From Nocardiopsis sp. TSRI0078 (GTDB lineage: Bacteria; Actinomycetota; Actinomycetes; Streptosporangiales; Streptosporangiaceae): DNA of 64,000 bases. The first letter of the stretch is position 1. The number at the start of each line of letters is the position of its first letter. The notes under the pieces are model-generated. The model ran no database searches, was not told the DNA's origin, and worked only from the letters and a program-made list of their open reading frames with translations. The stretch spans positions 223,989 to 287,988 of the forward strand of contig NZ_LWLB01000036.1 of NCBI RefSeq assembly GCF_001905145.1. Direction: 5' to 3'. This document shows positions 9,130 to 17,771 of this stretch, one piece after another. A program made the position numbers and the translations under genes.

Positions 9130-10628
9130 CCGGCCACCAGGGCGGCCAGGGCCCGGGCCGCGGGTTCGACGCGGTCGAGCAGGAAGCGGGGCGTGAGGCC
9201 GATGAGGACGGACAGGGCCAGGAGCGGCGCGATGGCGGCGCCCTCCCGTGCGGACAGGTCGCCGACGCGGTCCGTGCACGGTCCCGGGCCTCCCAGGAAC
9301 AACCGCTGCAGCGCGCGCAGGAACAGGGCCGCGGTGACGAGGATGCCCAGCAGCGCCAGCGCCGTGGGCACCGGGACCGGGCCGAGGCTGCCCGCGAAGA
9401 TCTGGAACTCGGCGATGAACCCCGACAGTCCCGGCAGGCCCAGGGAGCCGAAGAAGGCCACGGCCGCGAGGGCGGCGAAGCGCGGAGCCCTCGCGGCCAG
9501 GCCGCCGTAGGAGCCCATGTCGTAGGTGCCGGCCCGGTCGTGCAGCACGCCGGCCAGCAGGAACAGCGCGCCCGTGAGCAGGCCGTGGCTGACCATCTGC
9601 GTGACCCCGCCGGTGATCGCCAGCGAGGCCGCGTCGGACTGCGTGCCCGTGGCCAGGCCGGCGGCGCCCAGCCCCAGGATGATGTAGCCCATGTGGTTGA
9701 CGGAGGTGTAGGCGACCATGCGCTTGAAGTCGGTCTGGGCGAGCGCGACGAGCGCTCCGTACAGGACCGAGACCACGCCGACGACCACGAGGACCATCGC
9801 GTGGGCGCTCCAGGCGCCCGGGAGGATGGGCATCGCGATGCGCACGAACCCGTAGGTGCCCATCTTCAGCAGGACCCCGGCCAGGATCGCCGACCCGACC
9901 GCGGGCGCGTCGGTGTGCGCCGGGGGCAGCCAGGTGTGGAAGGGGACGGTGGGCGTCTTGACGGCCAGTCCCACGCCGATGGCGAGCAGCACCAGTCCTC
10001 CGACGAGCCCGCGACCCTCCAGCGGGGTCTGCCCCGCCAGCTCCACCATGTCGAAGGTGCGGGGGTCGGAGGCCACGTACAGGCCGATGAAGCCCAGCAG
10101 CAGCGCCAGCGACCCCAGGAACGTGTAGAGGAAGAACTGCAGCGCCGACCGGGCCGGCCGCCCGTGCCCCCAGCCGGCGATGACGAAGTACATCCCGACG
10201 ATGGACAGGTCGAAGAAGACGAAGAACAGCAGCAGGTCCAGGGCGCTGAACAGCCCCAGCGAGACCGTCTGCAGGAACAGGAAGAGGACGGCGTGTGCGC
10301 GGACGCGCCTGGGGCGGCGCAGGGAGTGGACCGCGCACGCCAGGAAGAGCACCGCCGTCATGGCCGCCAGCGGCAGGGAGAACCCGTCGACGCCGACGTG
10401 GTAGGACGCGCCCACGCTGGGGATCCACAGCACCCGCTCCTCGTAGGCGAAGCCCCCGGGGCCCGGGCCGGACACGGACGGGTAGTACGCCCACAGGCCG
10501 AGGACGAGCACCAGGTCCAGGGCGGCCACCGCGACCCAGGTCCAGGCCGCCGTCGCATCGCGCGGGCGTGGAAGGGCCAGCAGCACCAGGCCCGCGGACA
10601 GCGGCAGGAACACGACGACGGAGAGCAC
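9126..10628 (-). CDS. nuoM: NADH-quinone oxidoreductase subunit M homologue
   Basis: A 500-residue antiporter-like subunit. Segments VKTPTVPFHTWLPPAHTDAP and AYTSVNHMGYIILGLGAAGL are NuoM hallmarks, including the channel Lys and the His-containing loop. About 14 transmembrane helices are visible. The GTG start at 10628 follows the nuoL stop directly and uses a GAGG site inside the end of nuoL. It would translocate protons if the complex is functional. Confidence 0.92.
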   Translation of the reverse strand: MLSVVVFLPLSAGLVLLALPRPRDATAAWTWVAVAALDLVLVLGLWAYYPSVSGPGPGGFAYEERVLWIPSVGASYHVGVDGFSLPLAAMTAVLFLACAVHSLRRPRRVRAHAVLFLFLQTVSLGLFSALDLLLFFVFFDLSIVGMYFVIAGWGHGRPARSALQFFLYTFLGSLALLLGFIGLYVASDPRTFDMVELAGQTPLEGRGLVGGLVLLAIGVGLAVKTPTVPFHTWLPPAHTDAPAVGSAILAGVLLKMGTYGFVRIAMPILPGAWSAHAMVLVVVGVVSVLYGALVALAQTDFKRMVAYTSVNHMGYIILGLGAAGLATGTQSDAASLAITGGVTQMVSHGLLTGALFLLAGVLHDRAGTYDMGSYGGLAARAPRFAALAAVAFFGSLGLPGLSGFIAEFQIFAGSLGPVPVPTALALLGILVTAALFLRALQRLFLGGPGPCTDRVGDLSAREGAAIAPLLALSVLIGLTPRFLLDRVEPAARALAALVAG

Positions 10629-10631
10629 GCC

Positions 10632-12575
10632 TCACCTCATCAGGACGACGACGGCGGCCAGGACGACGAGTGCGACGACGGCCTGGACGTAGTACTGGTG
10701 CAGCAGCCCCGTCTGGGGGCGCAGCGCCCACCCGGCCAGGATCCGCGCGCCGGAGGCGACCGCGCGCACCGCCCCGTCGGCCCACGCCTCGCCCCGGTCG
10801 CGGGCCAGGTCCGCGGCGCGCCTCCCCCCGCTCGCGCAGGAGCGCACGCCCCGGGCGAGCACCCGGTCGTCGAGGTCGGCCAGGCCGGCGGAGAAGGACG
10901 TGGTCGCGTGGGCGGCGGCCCTCGCCCCGCCCGCGACCACGCGGTCGTCGAGGGCGGCCAGGGCCCGGGCGAGCGCCGTCACGGGCCTGGCGACCAGGGT
11001 GTTCGCCGCCGCCTCCAGGCCGAGCCAGCCGCCGGCCCACCGACGGCCCGGCACGGCCTCCCCGCGGCCGCGTGCGCACGCCCGCCAGGTGATGATGAGC
11101 ACCACGGCGGCCAGCAGGCCCGACACCGCCGTCTCCCACCCCGCGGGCCCCGGTTCCGCCGAGGCTCCCAGCAGCGCGCGCCACCACCGCGCCGCCGCGG
11201 GAAGGACCAGGACGCCGAGTCCCACCGTGGCGGCGGCCAGCGCGACCGGCGGCAGTACCTCGGACGGGGGCGAACGGTGCTCGGACCCGCGCCGGGGCGC
11301 ACCGCCCTCCCCCGCCGGGGGCGGGGCCCAGACCGCGGCCAGGGCCCGTGCGGCGTAGGCCGCGCTCACGGCCGACGCCGCCAGGCCCGCCGCGTACGGA
11401 AGGGGCCCGAGGTGCAGCGCCGCGGCGAGCACCTCGTCCTTGGCCGTCCACAGCGGAAGCGGGGGCAGCCCGGCGACCGCCAGGGCACCGACCGCGAAGG
11501 CCGCCCCCGCCGGGGGGCTTCCGCGCGCGGCCCCGCGCAGACCGCCCAGCTCCTGGGTGCCCCGGGCCGCCAGCCACGTCCCCGCGCACAGGAACAGCAG
11601 GCTCTTGGCCGCGGCGTGCGCGGTGAACTGCAGCATTCCCCCGCCCACACTGCCCGCGCCCGCCGCCAGGACGACGAAGCCCAGCTGCGAGCAGGTCGAG
11701 GCGGCCAGCAGCTGTTTGAGGTCGGTCTGGTGGAAGGCCACCGCCCCCAGCAGCAGCGCGGTGGCCGCACCGACCCAGACCAGGGCCGGGCCCGCCCACG
11801 CCGTGGCCGCCAGCGCGGGCTCGATCCGCAGCAGCAGGTAGCCCCCCGCCGCGACCATCGTGGCCGAGTGCAGCAGGGCCGAGACCGGGGTGGGGCCGGC
11901 CATCGCGTGCGAGAGCCAGAAGCTGAAGGGCAGCTGCGCGGACTTTCCCAGCGCGGCGAGGACCACCCCGGCCACGGCCGCGTCCCGCCATCCGCCGTCC
12001 AGGGCGGCCAGCTCGGAGAGCCGGAGCGCGCCGGAGCCCCCGGCCAGGGCCGCCCCGGCGGCCAGGTACAGGCCCAGGTCACCGGTCCGCGTGGTGACGA
12101 AGGCCAGCGTCGCCGAGCGGACGCGGGAGGTCTCGCCCCACCAGTAGCCGATGAGGGCGTAGGAGAGGGCGCCCATGACCTCCCACGCCGCGAGCAGCGT
12201 GAACAGGCCGGTGGCGGTCACGGTGGCGAGCATCGCCGCCGTGAAGAGCAGCATGAGGCCGAAGAAGCGGCCGCGCGCCTGGTCGGATCCCATCTCGGCG
12301 GAGGCGAAGAGGACGACCGCCGCGGCGACGGTGGCCACGGTGAGCACCGCGACCGCCGACAGCCCGTCCACGGCCGCCCCCGCGCCGATGCCCGCGAGCA
12401 TCGGCGCGGACGTGCTCGGCCGGGACACCGCCGCGACGGCGGCGGCGACCAGCGTCAGGCCCGCGGTGGCGACGGCGCAGGGCGCGGCGACCGGATCGGC
12501 GCGCCTGCCCGCCACCAGCAGGACCGCACCCGCCGCGGCGGGCAGGCCCACCAGCGCCCACAGGGAGGCCGTCAC
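10632..12575 (-). CDS. nuoL: NADH-quinone oxidoreductase subunit L homologue
   Basis: A 647-residue subunit with the NuoL core: WEVMGALSYALIGYWW, KSAQLPFSFWLSHAMAGPTP, VSALLHSATMVAAGGYLLLR and HQTDLKQLLAASTCSQLGFV. The C-terminal ~130 residues are an Ala/Arg-rich stretch (DDRVVAGGARAAAHATTSF and similar, partly repeated) ending in a final hydrophobic helix, where the long lateral helix of NuoL lies. The two DDRV segments look like a short internal duplication. The GTG start overlaps the nuoK stop (GTGA). Confidence 0.92.
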   Translation of the reverse strand: MTASLWALVGLPAAAGAVLLVAGRRADPVAAPCAVATAGLTLVAAAVAAVSRPSTSAPMLAGIGAGAAVDGLSAVAVLTVATVAAAVVLFASAEMGSDQARGRFFGLMLLFTAAMLATVTATGLFTLLAAWEVMGALSYALIGYWWGETSRVRSATLAFVTTRTGDLGLYLAAGAALAGGSGALRLSELAALDGGWRDAAVAGVVLAALGKSAQLPFSFWLSHAMAGPTPVSALLHSATMVAAGGYLLLRIEPALAATAWAGPALVWVGAATALLLGAVAFHQTDLKQLLAASTCSQLGFVVLAAGAGSVGGGMLQFTAHAAAKSLLFLCAGTWLAARGTQELGGLRGAARGSPPAGAAFAVGALAVAGLPPLPLWTAKDEVLAAALHLGPLPYAAGLAASAVSAAYAARALAAVWAPPPAGEGGAPRRGSEHRSPPSEVLPPVALAAATVGLGVLVLPAAARWWRALLGASAEPGPAGWETAVSGLLAAVVLIITWRACARGRGEAVPGRRWAGGWLGLEAAANTLVARPVTALARALAALDDRVVAGGARAAAHATTSFSAGLADLDDRVLARGVRSCASGGRRAADLARDRGEAWADGAVRAVASGARILAGWALRPQTGLLHQYYVQAVVALVVLAAVVVLMR

Positions 12576-12952
12576 CGGTCGCCACCGTCCCCGTGGTGCT
12601 TGTGATCCCCGTGGCCACCATGGTGCCCGTGGTCGCCGGAACCACTGTGATCGGCAAGATCGGCGGCCATGTCGACCATGTCGACGTCGCGCGCGCGGAA
12701 GATGGCTGTGGTGACGGCAAAGCCCATCGCCATCTCCACGGCCATCGCTGTGACCGCGACCAGGACGAGGACCTGGCCGTCGGGCCGCTCGGGTGAGGTG
12801 TAGAGCCAAAAAGCCGCCGCGGCGACGATGACGGCGTTGACCATCAGCTCTAGGCCCATCATCACCATGACGACGGACTGCTGGCTGAGCGCGCCGAAGA
12901 GCCCCACCGCGAACAGCGCGGCCGCCAGGAGAAGGTACGCCTCCAGGATCAT
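12572..12952 (-). CDS. nuoK: NADH-quinone oxidoreductase subunit K homologue with His-rich tail
   Basis: The first ~100 residues form the usual three-helix NuoK (MILEAYLLLAAALFAVGLFG; VMMGLELMVNAVIVAAAAFW with the conserved membrane Glu; VAVTAMAVEMAMGFAVTTAI). Ordinary NuoK is about 100 residues. Here the 126-residue protein ends in about 25 extra residues dominated by His, Gly and Asp (DHGHHGGHGDHKHHGDGGDR). Such tails usually bind Ni, Zn or Co. Starts and ends overlap nuoJ and nuoL by four bases. Confidence 0.88.
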   Translation of the reverse strand: MILEAYLLLAAALFAVGLFGALSQQSVVMVMMGLELMVNAVIVAAAAFWLYTSPERPDGQVLVLVAVTAMAVEMAMGFAVTTAIFRARDVDMVDMAADLADHSGSGDHGHHGGHGDHKHHGDGGDR

Positions 12953-13512
12953 CGGTCGAGCCCACCGCCGATCGGGTCGTCGGGGCGCCCGCGCCGCAGG
13001 TCGTCGCCGTAGCGGTCGTAGCGGCCCCGGTGCGTGGTGAGCACGGTGGCGGACACCATGGTCGCGAACAGCACCAGGCCCACGAGCATCATGACGAGCA
13101 TGTGCTCCCCCATGATCGCCTCGCCCAGCGCGAGCGTGGGGTCGGCGGGGGGCCCGCCCGTGCGCTCGGGCCAAGGCACGAACACGATTCCCGCGGCCAG
13201 CAGCAGGAACACCCCGACGGACACGGCCAGGGAGCCGACCTTGTTGTGCACCATGGTCATCGGCATGAGCCCGGCCGGGTTCATCATGTACATGATCATG
13301 AAGACGGCCATGACCATCATCTCCATGACCATCATGAGGATGATTAGCACGCCCAGGTAGGACAGCCCCAGCAGCAGGATCGCCACCCCGGTGAGGACGA
13401 ACGACGCCAGCAGGGCGAAGGTCGCCCGGGCCATGGAGTCCACCACGAACACCATGACGCCCGAGGCCACCGCGCCCACGGCGCAGACAGCGAACACCAC
13501 CGTCTCGGTCAC
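12949..13512 (-). CDS. nuoJ: NADH-quinone oxidoreductase subunit J homologue
   Basis: A 187-residue protein with five predicted helices. LSYLGVLIILMMVMEMMVMA is a Met-rich version of the conserved NuoJ TM3 segment, where the normal motif is YxGAIxVLFxFVxM-like. The Met-rich helix (MMVMEMMVMAVFMIMYMM) is unusual and its Glu is in the region that carries the NuoJ pi-bulge. The GTG start at 13512 has a strong GGAGGAG site. The 3' end overlaps nuoK. Confidence 0.85.
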   Translation of the reverse strand: MTETVVFAVCAVGAVASGVMVFVVDSMARATFALLASFVLTGVAILLLGLSYLGVLIILMMVMEMMVMAVFMIMYMMNPAGLMPMTMVHNKVGSLAVSVGVFLLLAAGIVFVPWPERTGGPPADPTLALGEAIMGEHMLVMMLVGLVLFATMVSATVLTTHRGRYDRYGDDLRRGRPDDPIGGGLDR

Positions 13513-13520
13513 CGCTCCTC

Positions 13521-14447
13521 CTAACGCGTCAGCACGAACACGGCCACCACGAGGGCCTGCAGCAGGGTCACCGGGACGAGGACCACCCAGCCCACCTCGG
13601 TGAACCGGTCCATCCGCACCGCGGGCAGCCGGTGCCCCAGCCAGACCAGGAGTGCCACGACCCCGGCCGTCTTGGCCAGCGTCCACGCCCAGCCGGGCAG
13701 GAGCGGGCCCGCGCCGCCGCCCAGGAAGAGCGGCACCGCCATCGCGGCCACCACGGCGAGGAACATGTACCGCCCCGCGCGAAGGACCAGGAGGTCCACC
13801 CCCGACAGCTCCGCGGCCGCTCCCCCGGCCAGGTCCCGGCCCACGGGCGTCCCGAAGGGCCCCCAGAAGGCCATGGCCAGCGCCGAGACCAGGTAGACCG
13901 CGAAGGCCGCGGGCATCAGCACGGCGAACCAGACCTGCTCCTGGGCCGCGACGATGTCGCTCACGCGCAGTGAGCCCGCGCCCAGGGCCGCCGTGGTCAG
14001 GGCGAACATGTGCGGCAGCTCGTAGGAGAGTCCCTGGACGAGGAACCGGTAGCCCCCGACGAGGCCCCAGGCCGAGTCGGCTCCCCAGCCGAGCATCCAC
14101 AGCGCCGCCCAGACCACCACCTCCATGGCGTTGAACCACACGACGCCGACGGACAGGTCGCCGACCGATGCCGGGCCGAGCGGGACGACCAGTGCCGCCA
14201 GGACGGCGGCCGCCGGGACCAGCGCCCCTCCCAGCCGCCACAGCAGCGTGTCCGCGCCGGGGATCGTCCTGCGCCGCTGCACGAGCAGACGGGCCGCCTC
14301 CCGCGCCGGAGCGGTCAGCCCCGCTCCGGGAGCGGTCCCCGCCGCACGCGCGCGGAGCGCGGCCGTCCCCGCCGCCGCGCCGTAGCCGAAGGCGAGCAGC
14401 AGCACGGGGACGAGCAGGGCGGTCCACAGCGGCGCGGCCCCGCTCAC
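13521..14447 (-). CDS. nuoH: NADH-quinone oxidoreductase subunit H homologue
   Basis: A 308-residue membrane protein in the NuoH position. Recognisable segments are LLVQRRRTIPGADTLLW near residue 53, LVQGLSYELPHMFALTTAAL (the Glu-bearing region) and FWGPFGTPVGRDLAGGAAAE. Sequence match to canonical NuoH is weaker than for the L, M and N subunits, and several of the usual charged quinone-cavity residues are not obvious. GTG start overlaps the preceding gene (GTGA); eight bases separate it from nuoJ. Confidence 0.78.
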   Translation of the reverse strand: MSGAAPLWTALLVPVLLLAFGYGAAAGTAALRARAAGTAPGAGLTAPAREAARLLVQRRRTIPGADTLLWRLGGALVPAAAVLAALVVPLGPASVGDLSVGVVWFNAMEVVVWAALWMLGWGADSAWGLVGGYRFLVQGLSYELPHMFALTTAALGAGSLRVSDIVAAQEQVWFAVLMPAAFAVYLVSALAMAFWGPFGTPVGRDLAGGAAAELSGVDLLVLRAGRYMFLAVVAAMAVPLFLGGGAGPLLPGWAWTLAKTAGVVALLVWLGHRLPAVRMDRFTEVGWVVLVPVTLLQALVVAVFVLTR

Positions 14448-15538
14448 GCGCCACGCTCCGGGGTGTGGGCGCCGACGGCCTCGGTGTCGGGGTCCAGGGA
14501 GGCCACGATGAGCCGTGCCGCCGCCAGTTCCCGGCCGACGACGAGTTCGGGCACCAGGTCCAGGGCGGCACGGGCCGTGCCGGAGCCGGCGGGAGCCGGC
14601 GCGGAGGCGGACCGGCCGGGCTCCGCGGCCGCCTCGATCCGGTCCAGCCAGCGCGACCAGCGGTCGGTGGCGTCGCCGCGCAGCTCCTCGGGGGCCCGGT
14701 CGCCGACCGCGCCGAGGCCGTCGGTGGCCCAGCGCAGCAGGCGTGAGCGGCGCACCCCGCGCGCCCAACGGCGCAGTTCCGCCCCGAGCCCCGGACCGGC
14801 CTCGGGCTCCAGCAGCGCGTCGCGCAGCCGGCGCCCCGCCAGGGCGGCGGCGGGCCAGCCCGCGACGAACAGCAGGCGCTGCGCCGCGTCCAGGGCGGCC
14901 GCCGCCGTGGTCCGCGGGTGCTCGGGGCTCGGGTCGGCGGTACGCGGCGTGTTCCGGGGCGCGGTCCAGAAGGAGGAGCCCTCCCGTGCCCCGACCAGGT
15001 GGACCCGTGCCTCCTGGACCACGTCCCCCTGGAGCACCGTCCTCAGGGACAGTCCGGCCGGCCAGTCGGGCAGGGCCGGGCCGAGGGCGAGGTGCAGCCG
15101 GTCGAGTGCCAGGCCGTCGCGGTCCTCGCCCCGGTCGGCCATGGCCAGGCCTCCGGGCATGTGCTCGTCGTCACCGGCCCCGGCCCGTTCACGTGCGGCC
15201 CGGTCGCGCCCGTCGGCGTCGCGGCGCTGGGCGGCGGTGTCGAGCAGGTCGGCGCGGGCGCGGTCCAGGGCCTCGTCCGCTCCCTCCGGGGAGGGGACGC
15301 CCGCGCGGGCGCGCGGTCCGGGCATCTGTCCCCAGACCCGGTCCAGCATCTCGTCGAGTTCGGGATCCGCGGGACCGCACACCACCAGCAGGTCGGCCTC
15401 GGCGGGGGCGAGCGCCTGGCGCCAGCCGCGTTCGCGTACGGCCCTCTCCACGGCCAGCCGCGCCCCGGTGCCGCCGATCGCCGTGACGACGAAGGCGCAC
15501 GGCACGGCGCGGCGCAGCAGCCATCCGGTCACGTCCAC
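14444..15538 (-). CDS. Degenerate NuoB-NuoD-like fusion protein in nuo operon
   Basis: The 364-residue soluble protein lies where nuoB, C and D would be. Residues ~45-80 (DLLVVCGPADPELDEMLDRV, then WGQMPGP) resemble the NuoB stretch that reads ADLLLVTGP followed by an R-x-Y-E helix. Around residue 148, LHLALGPALPDWPAGLSLRT resembles the NuoD/hydrogenase-large-subunit start (GPQHP then LxLxLDGExV). The remaining helical part fits the NuoD helical domain. The four Cys ligands of cluster N2 and the NuoD quinone His/Tyr pair are absent. It could be a structural cap for the membrane arm. The homology is my reading by eye and needs a profile search. Confidence 0.5.
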   Translation of the reverse strand: MDVTGWLLRRAVPCAFVVTAIGGTGARLAVERAVRERGWRQALAPAEADLLVVCGPADPELDEMLDRVWGQMPGPRARAGVPSPEGADEALDRARADLLDTAAQRRDADGRDRAARERAGAGDDEHMPGGLAMADRGEDRDGLALDRLHLALGPALPDWPAGLSLRTVLQGDVVQEARVHLVGAREGSSFWTAPRNTPRTADPSPEHPRTTAAAALDAAQRLLFVAGWPAAALAGRRLRDALLEPEAGPGLGAELRRWARGVRRSRLLRWATDGLGAVGDRAPEELRGDATDRWSRWLDRIEAAAEPGRSASAPAPAGSGTARAALDLVPELVVGRELAAARLIVASLDPDTEAVGAHTPERGA

Positions 15539-15879
15539 CGGAACGCCCCCTCCCGCCAGGCGTAGAGGACGGCCGCGACCAGGACGGCGAGGAAGGCGAA
15601 CATCTCGACGACGGCGGGCACGCCCTTGTCCGCCACGACGAGCACCCAGGGGTACATGAAGACCATCTCCATGTCGAAGGCCAGGAAGAGCAGCGTCACC
15701 GCGTACCAGCGCACGTGGTAGCGGGAGGCGGCGTGCTCGGTCGCGGCCGTACCGGACAGGAACGGTTCGCAGGCCACGGGCGGCTTCCGCAGGCGTACCG
15801 CAGCCGAGAGCGCGTAGAGGCCCGTGACCAGCACGGCGGTGATCCCGGCGAGGACGAGCGCCGGTACGAACGAGTCCAC
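15529..15879 (-). CDS. nuoA: NADH-quinone oxidoreductase subunit A homologue
   Basis: A 116-residue protein with three helices and the NuoA core: PVACEPFLSGTAATEHAASR (Cys/Glu loop), YHVRWYAVTLLFLAFDMEMV and FMYPWVLVV. The family motif FDxExxFLxPW is clear. The GTG start at 15879 has a GGGGAG site; it is the first gene of the operon. It overlaps the NuoB/NuoD-like gene by ten bases. Confidence 0.9.
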   Translation of the reverse strand: MDSFVPALVLAGITAVLVTGLYALSAAVRLRKPPVACEPFLSGTAATEHAASRYHVRWYAVTLLFLAFDMEMVFMYPWVLVVADKGVPAVVEMFAFLAVLVAAVLYAWREGAFRWT

Positions 15880-16043
15880 GTGCTCCCCCTCCCCCGCCGG
15901 GGCGCCTCTGCCCGCCCCCCGGCGGTCGCCGTCGGCATGACCACGGTCCACACCAGCCCTCAGGGTAGGAGCGGGCGGGGCCGGAAGCGGGGAGAAACGC
16001 GCGAGGGAGCGCGTCCGCGTCGGGAAAGGACGGCGGGAGGAGG

Positions 16044-16643
16044 TCAGTCGAGGACGGTGTGGCCGTACCCGCGGGCGACCTCCGTCACGTCGGGTTCGCC
16101 GAACCGGTCCACCATGGCCGTGAACAGCGCGGCCTTGTCCGGACCGAACCGGCCCACCTTCCGCGTGTAGGCCCCGGCGGTCAGGAACACCGGCGGGTCC
16201 GCCTTGCTGTGGAACTTGTCCGCGTACATGACGACCTCCTCCTCCGGTGTCGCGGGAAGGTAGTCGTCGACCGGGATCGGCAGCCCCTGCAGGTGCACGT
16301 CGTCCCTGGTGATGCCCACCCCCGTGTGGTGGGAGCAGAACCGGCACAGCGCCTCGGGGTAGCCCTCCCCCGCCAGCAGCCCGTGTCCGAGCACCCCGTG
16401 GCGCACGTACCGCGCGTGGTCGAGCCCTCCGGAGCCGTCGAAGAGCCGGTACACCCCGATGTCGTGCAGCAGGCAGCCCGCCCGGACCAGGTCCGCGTCC
16501 ACGGGAAGGTCGTTGGCGCGGACGACGCGCTCGGCCAGATCGCACACGATCCGGCAGTGCGTGTACACGAGGTCGAAGGCCTCGCGGGTGGGCGCGTGCT
16601 CCAGGTGCAGGGAGCGGATCTCCTCGTCGGTCGGAATCTGCAT
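16044..16643 (-). CDS. HD-domain phosphohydrolase
   Basis: A 199-residue HD-superfamily protein. Metal ligands are visible as a first His in VYTHCRIVCDLAE, the HD pair in GCLLHDIGVYRLF (about residue 60), and downstream His residues in RHGVLGHGLL and CSHHTGVGI. The family hydrolyses nucleotides or phosphomonoesters; the substrate here is unknown. It is divergent from the PfkB kinase gene with a 75-base shared promoter region. The C-terminal PDKAALFTAMVDRFGEP helix is shared with archaeal/bacterial uncharacterised HD proteins. Confidence 0.75.
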   Translation of the reverse strand: MQIPTDEEIRSLHLEHAPTREAFDLVYTHCRIVCDLAERVVRANDLPVDADLVRAGCLLHDIGVYRLFDGSGGLDHARYVRHGVLGHGLLAGEGYPEALCRFCSHHTGVGITRDDVHLQGLPIPVDDYLPATPEEEVVMYADKFHSKADPPVFLTAGAYTRKVGRFGPDKAALFTAMVDRFGEPDVTEVARGYGHTVLD

Positions 16644-16718
16644 ACGGGAGACTCTATGCGTTGACGCGCGCACTCCCGCGGCGCGTGCCGCCGGCCCCGA
16701 GAGAATCGAGCGGAACCC

Positions 16719-17660
16719 GTGAACGACCCGAAGTACGACGTCCTGGTCGCCGGAGGAGCGGGCGTGGACACCATCGTCCGCGTCGAATCCCTGGGGGTCC
16801 CCGAAGGCGACTCCGCCGGTGTCCCGCCGGTACACGACTACGTCGCCCACACCGGGAACGGAGTGGCGGTCGGCTGCCACACGCTGGGGATGGCCACCAA
16901 GTTCATCGACTTCCTGGGGGACGACGCCCAGGGCCGGATGGTCATGGACGCCTACGCCGGGATCGGCCTCGACTTCAGCCGGGTCGTCTCCGCGCACGGC
17001 ACGCCCCGGGGGATCAACCTGGTGGACCCCGAGGGCCGCCGCTTCTCCTTCTACGACGCCCGGCACCCGGCCGAGCTGCGCCTGCCCCGGGCGTTCTACC
17101 TGCCCCACCTGGAGCGCTCCCGGCACGTGCACATGTCCATCGTCGGCCACAACAGGGACATGTACGAGGACGTCGAGGCGCTCGGCCTCTCCAGTTCCAC
17201 GGACCTGCACGACTGGGACGGGGAGAACCCGCACCACCTCTTCTACGCGCTGCGCTCGGACCTGGTGTTCCTCAGCGCCGCGGCGGTCCGCGACCGCCTC
17301 CCCCGGGTGCTGCACGGCATCGTCGACCGCGGGCGTGCGCGGGTCGCCGTCGCCACCGACGGAGAGCGGGGCTGCCACGTGCTGGTACGCGGGGAGCCGG
17401 CCCCCAGGCACTATCCCGCCACGTCCCCAGAACGCCCGGTCGTGGACAGCAACGGCGCAGGCGACTCCTTCGTCGCCGCCTTCCTGTACTCCTACCTGGC
17501 GGGCCGGACGGTCGGTGAGTGCGCCCTGTCGGGGGCCGTGGCCGGGGCGTTCGCCTGCGGCAGCGCCGGCACCCACACGGAGTTCGCGGACCGGGCCACG
17601 CTGCGAGCGGCCGGGGAGCGGGCCCGCACGGCCTTCTTCTCCGAGGCGGTGGAGTCGTGA
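16719..17660 (+). CDS. PfkB-family sugar or nucleoside kinase
   Basis: The 313-residue protein has the ribokinase fold signatures: an N-terminal glycine-rich substrate segment (GNGVAVGCHTLGMATKFIDF) and the ATP/anion-hole motif SNGAGDSFVAAFLYSYLAG with the catalytic Asp near residue 249. It phosphorylates a sugar-like hydroxyl with ATP. No transporter or catabolic partner adjoins it, so the substrate is open. The GTG start at 16719 gives the standard N-terminus. It ends about 110 bases before the convergent secreted-protein gene. Confidence 0.82.
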   Translation: MNDPKYDVLVAGGAGVDTIVRVESLGVPEGDSAGVPPVHDYVAHTGNGVAVGCHTLGMATKFIDFLGDDAQGRMVMDAYAGIGLDFSRVVSAHGTPRGINLVDPEGRRFSFYDARHPAELRLPRAFYLPHLERSRHVHMSIVGHNRDMYEDVEALGLSSSTDLHDWDGENPHHLFYALRSDLVFLSAAAVRDRLPRVLHGIVDRGRARVAVATDGERGCHVLVRGEPAPRHYPATSPERPVVDSNGAGDSFVAAFLYSYLAGRTVGECALSGAVAGAFACGSAGTHTEFADRATLRAAGERARTAFFSEAVES

Positions 17661-17771
17661 GCACCGTGCCCTCCCGCTCCGGCGCGGCGGCGGCAGAACG
17701 GCCGGTGCGGGACGGACCGGGCCGCACGCGCGGGAGGTGGGCGACGGGGGTCCGCGCGGGGAGGGCGGAGA

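Noticed and set aside
7720..11991. 1423-residue minus-strand frame across three nuo genes
   Set aside because: Only its last 469 residues are NuoN; the rest is an out-of-frame reading of nuoM and nuoL.
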